Source: Euryodendron excelsum
Taxonomy: Eukaryota; Streptophyta; Magnoliopsida; Ericales; Pentaphylacaceae
Assembly (NCBI GenBank): GCA_033060915.1
Contig: CM065387.1
Location: 44,665,001 to 44,729,000, forward strand
DNA: 64,000 nucleotides
Reading direction: 5' to 3'
The notes beneath the pieces are model-generated. The model worked only from the letters and a program-made list of their open reading frames with translations, searched no databases and was not told the origin of the DNA. Below, in pieces: positions 58,615 to 64,000 of this stretch. A program made the position numbers and the translations under genes. The first letter of the stretch is position 1. Each line of letters opens with the position of its first letter.

Positions 58615-59359
58615 TGACGCATTAAACTGAATTTAGCACAAATTCATGCACACCCCGGTTTAGAGAGAGAGAGCGAGAGAGAGAGAGAGAGTTAAGTATA
58701 ACTAGTAAGCTGGGATAAAAGGCAGATCATCTTCAGAAAATGCATCAGGTAGAGGTGGAGGTGGAGGTGGAGGATTTGGATGTGGAAGCATGGCCATTGT
58801 TTGTCAAATTCGGAAAAAGCTGATCTGAATTGCAGCGTCCCCTCCATTCAAATCTATGTGTATATATATATATATATGTATATGCCAGTCAAAAAATGCA
58901 ACAACGAAAGAGAAGTTGTGCTGTACTGTGCTGTGCTGTGTTAATTGTCCCTCTTTTGTAAAAAAAATATAAAAAGAAATAGGATTTAGGTTCTTTTCTT
59001 GGGTCTGATGTGTTAATTCTCTCTCCTCTCCTTGTTAATGAATTTTTAAGATGTTGTGAAACACTGCTTCTACTCGGTGGAATCTAGACTTTCAGAAATT
59101 ATATGTTGGCGGCAAGCTTGATTGCATTCTCTCTCTCTCTCTCTCTCTCGCAAAGAATTGAATAAAACTTTTGTTAGGTAGAGCTTCAGACATCAATTTT
59201 AAATTCGTATCCTCTACACATGGAAAGTTTACATATATAACCGCAAAAACCGAAAATTAATGGACAGGATAAGGCAAAATGGGCTGTGCAAAAACTACAC
59301 TAACTTTTGGCAGCATCTAGTTCCTTTATAGGAGGGATAAAAGGAAGGAAGGAATACCT
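58615..59359. repeat. Tandem duplication, copy 2, part 3
   Basis: Resumes at GACGCATTAAACTG (copy 1: GACGCATTAATCTG near 36410) and runs through the GA tract (58661-58690), the GGATTTGGATGTGGAAGCA block, the TA tract (58860-58877) and a CT tract (59130-59150) to GGAAGGAAGGAATACC near 59350, the same order as copy 1. Confidence 0.8.
58702..58797 (-). CDS. Possible small peptide gene, copy 2 (31 aa)
   Basis: Minus-strand ATG at 58797-58795 in the same AACAATGGCC context as copy 1. The frame reads MAMLPHPNPPPPPPPLPDAF then SEDDLPFIPAY and stops at TAG. Compared with copy 1, the proline stretch differs by four codons and the rest is nearly identical, while sequence further on diverges. Function unknown; may be non-coding. 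Confidence 0.3.
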   Translation of the reverse strand: MAMLPHPNPPPPPPPLPDAFSEDDLPFIPAY

Positions 59360-59519
59360 TTCAAAAAATAGAAGAAATTATATAATAAAAATAAAAAAGG
59401 CAGGCAGGCAGGCAGAACATGCAGTGAGGATCATAAAAGGCAAAATAAAGACTAATCCTCTGGCTAATTTCCTTAAAAACGGTAATTTTTTGTCTTAATT
59501 CTCAACCTAGGGGTTGTTT

Positions 59520-59740
59520 GAACTTTATTCAGCTAGGCGAGTTTAGCGATTTTTCAAAAAGCGTTTTTAAAGAAAACGCTAATTCAAAAAGCATTTTATT
59601 CATATTTATAGGCCGTATGCGAAAAAAATCATAAAACGCAAATTCAAAAAGCGTTTCCATTAAAAAGGCTAATTCAAAAAGCGTTTTAATAAAAAATACT
59701 TTTATAAAAAGCATTTAAATCAGCAAAACACCCCGCACCC
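59520..59740. repeat. Dispersed AAAAAGCGTTTT motif cluster
   Basis: At least eight copies or half-copies of TTCAAAAAGCGTTTT or its inverse (59553, 59575, 59587, 59644, 59677 and others), giving local dyad symmetry. Possibly a foldback element between the duplication and the satellite; no clear ends. Confidence 0.55.
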
Positions 59741-59764
59741 GCAGACTTAAAACCTATCACCAAC

Positions 59765-62700
59765 ATTTCAAAATTGTGTAACATTTGAACGGGGACACCG
59801 ATTGATGTGCCGTCAAAACCCACACATCACTTGGAACCCGCTGGAGCCTCATGTTAAGTTTCGCAATCCCGGACCTTTCCACCCCAATTCGGTACCCCGA
59901 AGGCTGACTTAGCCTAACTCCGAAAGTCTAAGTCCTAAAATCCCGATGAATTGCACAACAATTGAACGGGGAGTCCGATTGATGTGCCGTCAACTCCACC
60001 ACGTTACTTGAGACCCGCCAGAGCCTCATGTCTAGTTTCGCAGTCCTTGGACCATTCCTCCCCAATTTGGTACCCCGAAGGCCGACTTTGCCTAACTCCA
60101 AAAATTCAAGTCCTGAAATCCCAAAGAATTGCACAACATTTGAACGGGGAGTCTGATTGACATGCCGTCAACTCCTATACGTCACTTGAGACCCGCCGGA
60201 GCCTCATGTCGAGTTTCCACAATACCCGGACTGTTCCTCCCCAATTTGGTACCCCGAATGCCGAATTGGCCTAACTCTGAAAGTCCAAGTCCAGAAATCC
60301 TGAAAAATTGCATAACATTTGAATGGGGAGTCCGAATGACGTGCCATCAACTCCCACACATCACTCGGGAACCGCTAGAGCCTACCGTCGAGTTTGCAGT
60401 TCCCAGACCTTTTCTCCCCAAATTGGTACCATGAAGGCCGACTTGGGCTAACTCTAAAAGTTCAAGTCTTGAAATCTCAAAGAATTGCACAACATTTGAA
60501 CGGGGAGTCCAATTGACATGTCGTCAACTCCCACACGTCACTCGGGACCCTCCGAAGCTTCATGTATAGTTTTCGCAATACCCAAACCTTTCCTCCCCAA
60601 TTCGGTACCCCAAATGCCGAATTAGCCTAACTTTGAAAGTTCATGTCCTAAAATCCCAAAAAATTACATAACATTTGAATGGGGAGTCCGATTGATGTGC
60701 CGTTAACTCCCACATGTCATTTGGGACCTGCCGGAGCCTCCCGTCGAGTTTCACAGTCCCCGGACCTTTCCTCCCCAATTTGGTACCCCGAAGGCCGACT
60801 TAACCAAACTCCAAAAGTCCAAGTCCTTAAATCCTGAAGAATTGCACAACATTTGAACGGGGAGTCCGATTGACATACCGTCAACTCCTACACGTCACTT
60901 GAGACCCGCCAAAGCCTCACGTTGAGTTTCGCAGTCCCTAGACTTTTCCTCCCCAATCTGGTACCCCGAAGGCCGACTTGGCCTAACTCCAAAAGTCCAA
61001 GTCTGAAAATCTCAAACAATTGCACAACATTTAAGCAGGGAGTCTGATTGACGGGCCGTCAACTCCCATACATCACTCGGGACCAACAGGAGACTCACGT
61101 CGAGTTTCATAGTCCCTGGACCTTTCATCCCCAATTGGGTACCCCGAAGGCCGACTTGGCCTAACTCTGAAAGTCCAAGTCCTAAAATCTCAAAGAATTG
61201 CATAACATTTGAACAGGGAGTCCGATTGACATGCCGCCAACTCCCACACATCACTTGGGACCCGCCGGAGCTTCATGTATAGTTTCCACATTACTCAGAC
61301 CTTTCCTCCCCAACTCGGTACCCCGAATGCCGAATTAGCCTAACTTTGAAAGTCCAAGTCCTAAAATCCCAAGAAATTGCATAACATTTGAATGAGGAGT
61401 CCGATTGATATGCCGTCGTCACTCGGGACCCGTTGGAGCCACCCGTCGAGTTTCGCAGTCCCCAGACCTTTCCTCCCCAATTTGGTACCCCGAAGGCCGA
61501 CTTGACCTAACTCTGAAAGTCCAAGTCCTGAAATCTCGAAGAATTGCACAACATTTGAATAGGGAGTCCGATTGACGTGCTGTCAACTCCCACACATCAC
61601 TCGAGACCCGCTGGAGTCTCACGTTGACTTTCGCAGTCCCTGGACCTTTCCTCCCCAATCTAGTACCCCGAAAGCCGACTTGGCCTAAATCCTAAAGTCC
61701 AAGTCCTGAAATCTCAAAGAACTGCACAACATTTGAACGGGGAGTCTGATTGACATGCCATCAACTCCCACACGTCACTCGGGACCCGTCGGAGCCTCAT
61801 GTCATGTTTCCGTAATACTCAGACCTTTCCTCCCCAATTCGGTACCCCGAATGCCGAATTGGCCTAACTTTGAAAGTCCAATTCCTGAAATCTCAAAAAA
61901 TTGCATAACATTTGAACGGGAAGTCCGATTGATGTGCCGTTAACTCCCACATGTCACTCGAGACCTGCTGGAGCCTCTCGTCGAGTTTCGTAGTCCTCGG
62001 ACCTTTCCTCCCCAATTTGGCATCCCAAAGGCCAACTTGACCATACTTGGAAAGTCCAAGTCTTGAAATCCTGAAGAATTGCACAACATTTGAACGGGGA
62101 GTCCAATTGACGTGCCATCAACTCCCACACGTCACTTGGGACTTGCCGGAGCCTCACGTTGAGTTTCACCGTCCCCGGACCTTTTCTCCCCAATTTGGTA
62201 CTCCAAAGGTCGACTTTGCCTAACTCCGAAAGTCCAATCCTAAAATCTCAAAGAATTGCACAACATTTGAACGGGGAGTCCGATTAACATGCCATCAACT
62301 CCCACAGGTCACTCGGGACTTGCCGGAGCCTCATGTATAGTTTTCAAAAAACCCAAACCTTTCCTTCCAATTTGGTACCCCGAATGCCGAATTGGCCTAA
62401 CTTTGAAAGTCCAAGTCTTGAAATCCCAAAAAATTGCATAACAATTGAACGGGGAGTTCGATTGATGTGTCGTTAACTCCCACACGTCACTCGAGACCCG
62501 CCGGACTCTGCCGTCGAGTTTCATAGTCCTCAGATCTTTCCTTCCCATTTTAGTACCCTGAAGGCTGACTTGACCAAACTCTAAAAGTCCAAGTCTTGAA
62601 ATCCTGAAGAATTGCACAACATTTGAATGGGGAGTCCAATTGATGTGCCGTTAACTCCCACACGTCAGTTGGGACCCACCGAAGCCTCACGTCGAGTTTC

Positions 62701-64000
62701 GCAGTCCCTGGACCTTTCCTCCCCAATCTGTTACCCCGAAGGTTGACTTCGCCTAACTCCAAAAGTCCCAGTCCTGAAATCTCGAAGAATTGCACAACAT
62801 TAGAACGGTGAGTCCGATTGACATGTCGTCAACTCCCACACGTCATTTGAGACCCGCCAGAGCCTCATGTCAAATATCTGCAATACCTAGACCTTTCCTC
62901 CCCAATTCGGTACCCGAAAGCCAACTTGACCTAACTCCGGAAGTCCAAGTCCTAAAATCTGAAAGAATTGCATAACATTTTAACGGGGAGTCCAATTGAC
63001 ATGCCGTCAACTCTCACACGTCAATCGGGACCTGCCGGAGCCTCCCGTTGAGTTTCACAATACCCGGACCTCTCCTCCCCAATTCGGTACCCCGAATGCC
63101 GAATTGGCCAAACTTTGAAAGTCCAAGTCCTGAAATCCCAAAAAATTGCATAACATTTGACCGGGGAGTCCGATTGACGTGCTGTAAACTCTAACACGCC
63201 ACTCGGGACCCGGTAGAGCCTCCCGTCAAGTTTTGCAGTCCTCAAACCTTTCCTCCCTAATTTGGTACCCAAAAGGCCGACTTAACCCAATTCTGAAAGT
63301 CCAAGTCTTGAAATCCCAAAGAATTGCATAACATTTGAACGGGGAGTCCAATTGACGTGCCGTCAACTCCCACACGTCACTCGAGAACCGCCGGAGCCTC
63401 ACGTCGAGTTTCGCAGTCCACGACCTTTCCTCCCCAATTTGGTATCCCGAAGGCCGACTTGGCCTAACTCCGAAAGTTCGAGTCCTGAAATCCTAGAGAA
63501 TTGCCCAACATTTGAATGGGGAGTCCGATTGACGTGCCGTCAACTTTAACAAGTCACTCGGGACCCACCGAAGCCTCATGTCGAGTTTCCGCAATAGCCG
63601 GACCTTTCCTCCCCAATTTGGTACCCCGACAGCCGACTTGGCCTAACTCTGAAAGTCCAAGTCCTGAAATCTCGAAGAATTGCACAACATTTGATCGGGG
63701 AGTCTGATTGACATACCGTCAACTCCGACACGTCACCCAGGACCTGCTAGAGCCTTATATCGTGTTTTCACAATACCCGGACCTTTCCTCCCCAATTCGG
63801 TACCCTGAATGCCAAAATTGGCCTAACTTTTCAAGTTCAATTCCTGAAATCCCAAAAAATTACATAACATTTGAACGGGGAGTCCGATTGACGTGCCCTC
63901 AACCCCCACACGTCACTCAGGACCCGCCGAAACCTCCTGTCAAGTTTTGCAGTCCTCGGACCTTTCGTCCCCAATTTGGTACCCCGAAGGCCGACTTGAC
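59765..64000. repeat. Satellite array, ~178-bp monomer, about 24 copies
   Basis: The anchor ATTGCACAACATTTGAACGG or a variant recurs near 59957, 60135, 60314, 60491, 60671, 60848, 61026, 61206, 61383 and so on to 63866, with intervals of about 177-180 bp (one of about 169). Monomers contain CGGGGAGTCCGATTGACGTG, CACTCGGGACCCGCCGGAGC, CCTTTCCTCCCCAATTTGG and TACCCCGAAGGCCGACTTGG. Three subtypes are visible: A (GCAGTCCCCGG...GCCGACTTGGCC), B (CAATACCCGG...GCCGAATTGGCC) and C (CCTCCCGTCGAG, GCCGTTAACTCC), with C following B. The array begins here and runs off the right edge. It is CpG-rich with many TG/CA variants. Open frames through it are by-products of the repeat. Confidence 0.95.

Noticed and set aside
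59928..63707. Many 60-100-residue frames on both strands in the satellite, with similar repeated peptides
   Set aside because: They repeat because the 178-bp monomer repeats; frames change between monomers and no start or stop is conserved.

Overview
The window reads as nuclear DNA of a flowering plant, most likely a eudicot. It has plant-type genes with GT-AG introns, AT-rich spacers, GA/CT microsatellites next to promoters, and a dense load of plant LTR retrotransposons (Ty1/copia and Ty3/gypsy, including very long LTRs of Tat/Ogre type). Nothing bacterial, organellar or viral was seen. No rRNA, tRNA or CRISPR was found.

Layout. 1-4.9 kb: spacer, then a small two-exon gene of unknown function (CDS 2156-2653) with a 5'UTR intron. 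4.9-13.3 kb: a mosaic of broken retroelements. Two related solo LTRs lie in opposite orientation, each with its own perfect 5-bp target duplication. One sits inside a truncated Tat-type LTR. A decayed gypsy pol fragment follows on the minus strand. 13.3-20.9 kb: a copia element (5' LTR, primer site, gag, pol, polypurine tracts) with many stops and frameshifts and no 3' LTR; it runs directly into a fragment of Tat-type LTR (to 23.06 kb). 24.7-27.5 kb: an intact intronless gene for a plant TAF1C-like RNA polymerase I factor, the best protein gene here. 29.4-36.0 kb: a seven-exon remnant of an alcohol dehydrogenase-like gene that lacks its 5' exons and carries a broken splice donor; its 4.6-kb intron holds a hAT transposase fragment and a small MITE. 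36.2-59.4 kb: a tandem duplication of about 1.04 kb. Its second copy is split by a 16.4-kb Tat/Ogre-type element (37465-53836) and by a related 4.7-kb solo LTR (53867-58614). The 16.4-kb element has lost pol and carries an antisense, intron-containing plant mobile domain (PMD) gene. 59.76-64.0 kb: about 24 monomers of a ~178-bp satellite with an ABC-like higher-order pattern, running off the window.

Two observations seem most worth following. First, three unrelated LTR families here (copia, an unassigned LTR, Tat) each carry, upstream of the TATA box, strings of short palindromes centred on CpG, arranged in pairs at fixed spacing: 20-22 bp in two families and 15 bp in the third. In the copia element the same array recurs downstream of pol, in front of a second TATA box. 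Second, the PMD gene lies antisense to its host retroelement, which explains how its intron could survive retrotransposition.

Only the gene at 2156 and the TAF1C-like gene look intact. The rest is decaying repeat DNA whose premature stops are largely of the C-to-T / G-to-A type expected from deamination of methylated cytosines. All family assignments come from reading motifs by eye; no database search was possible.
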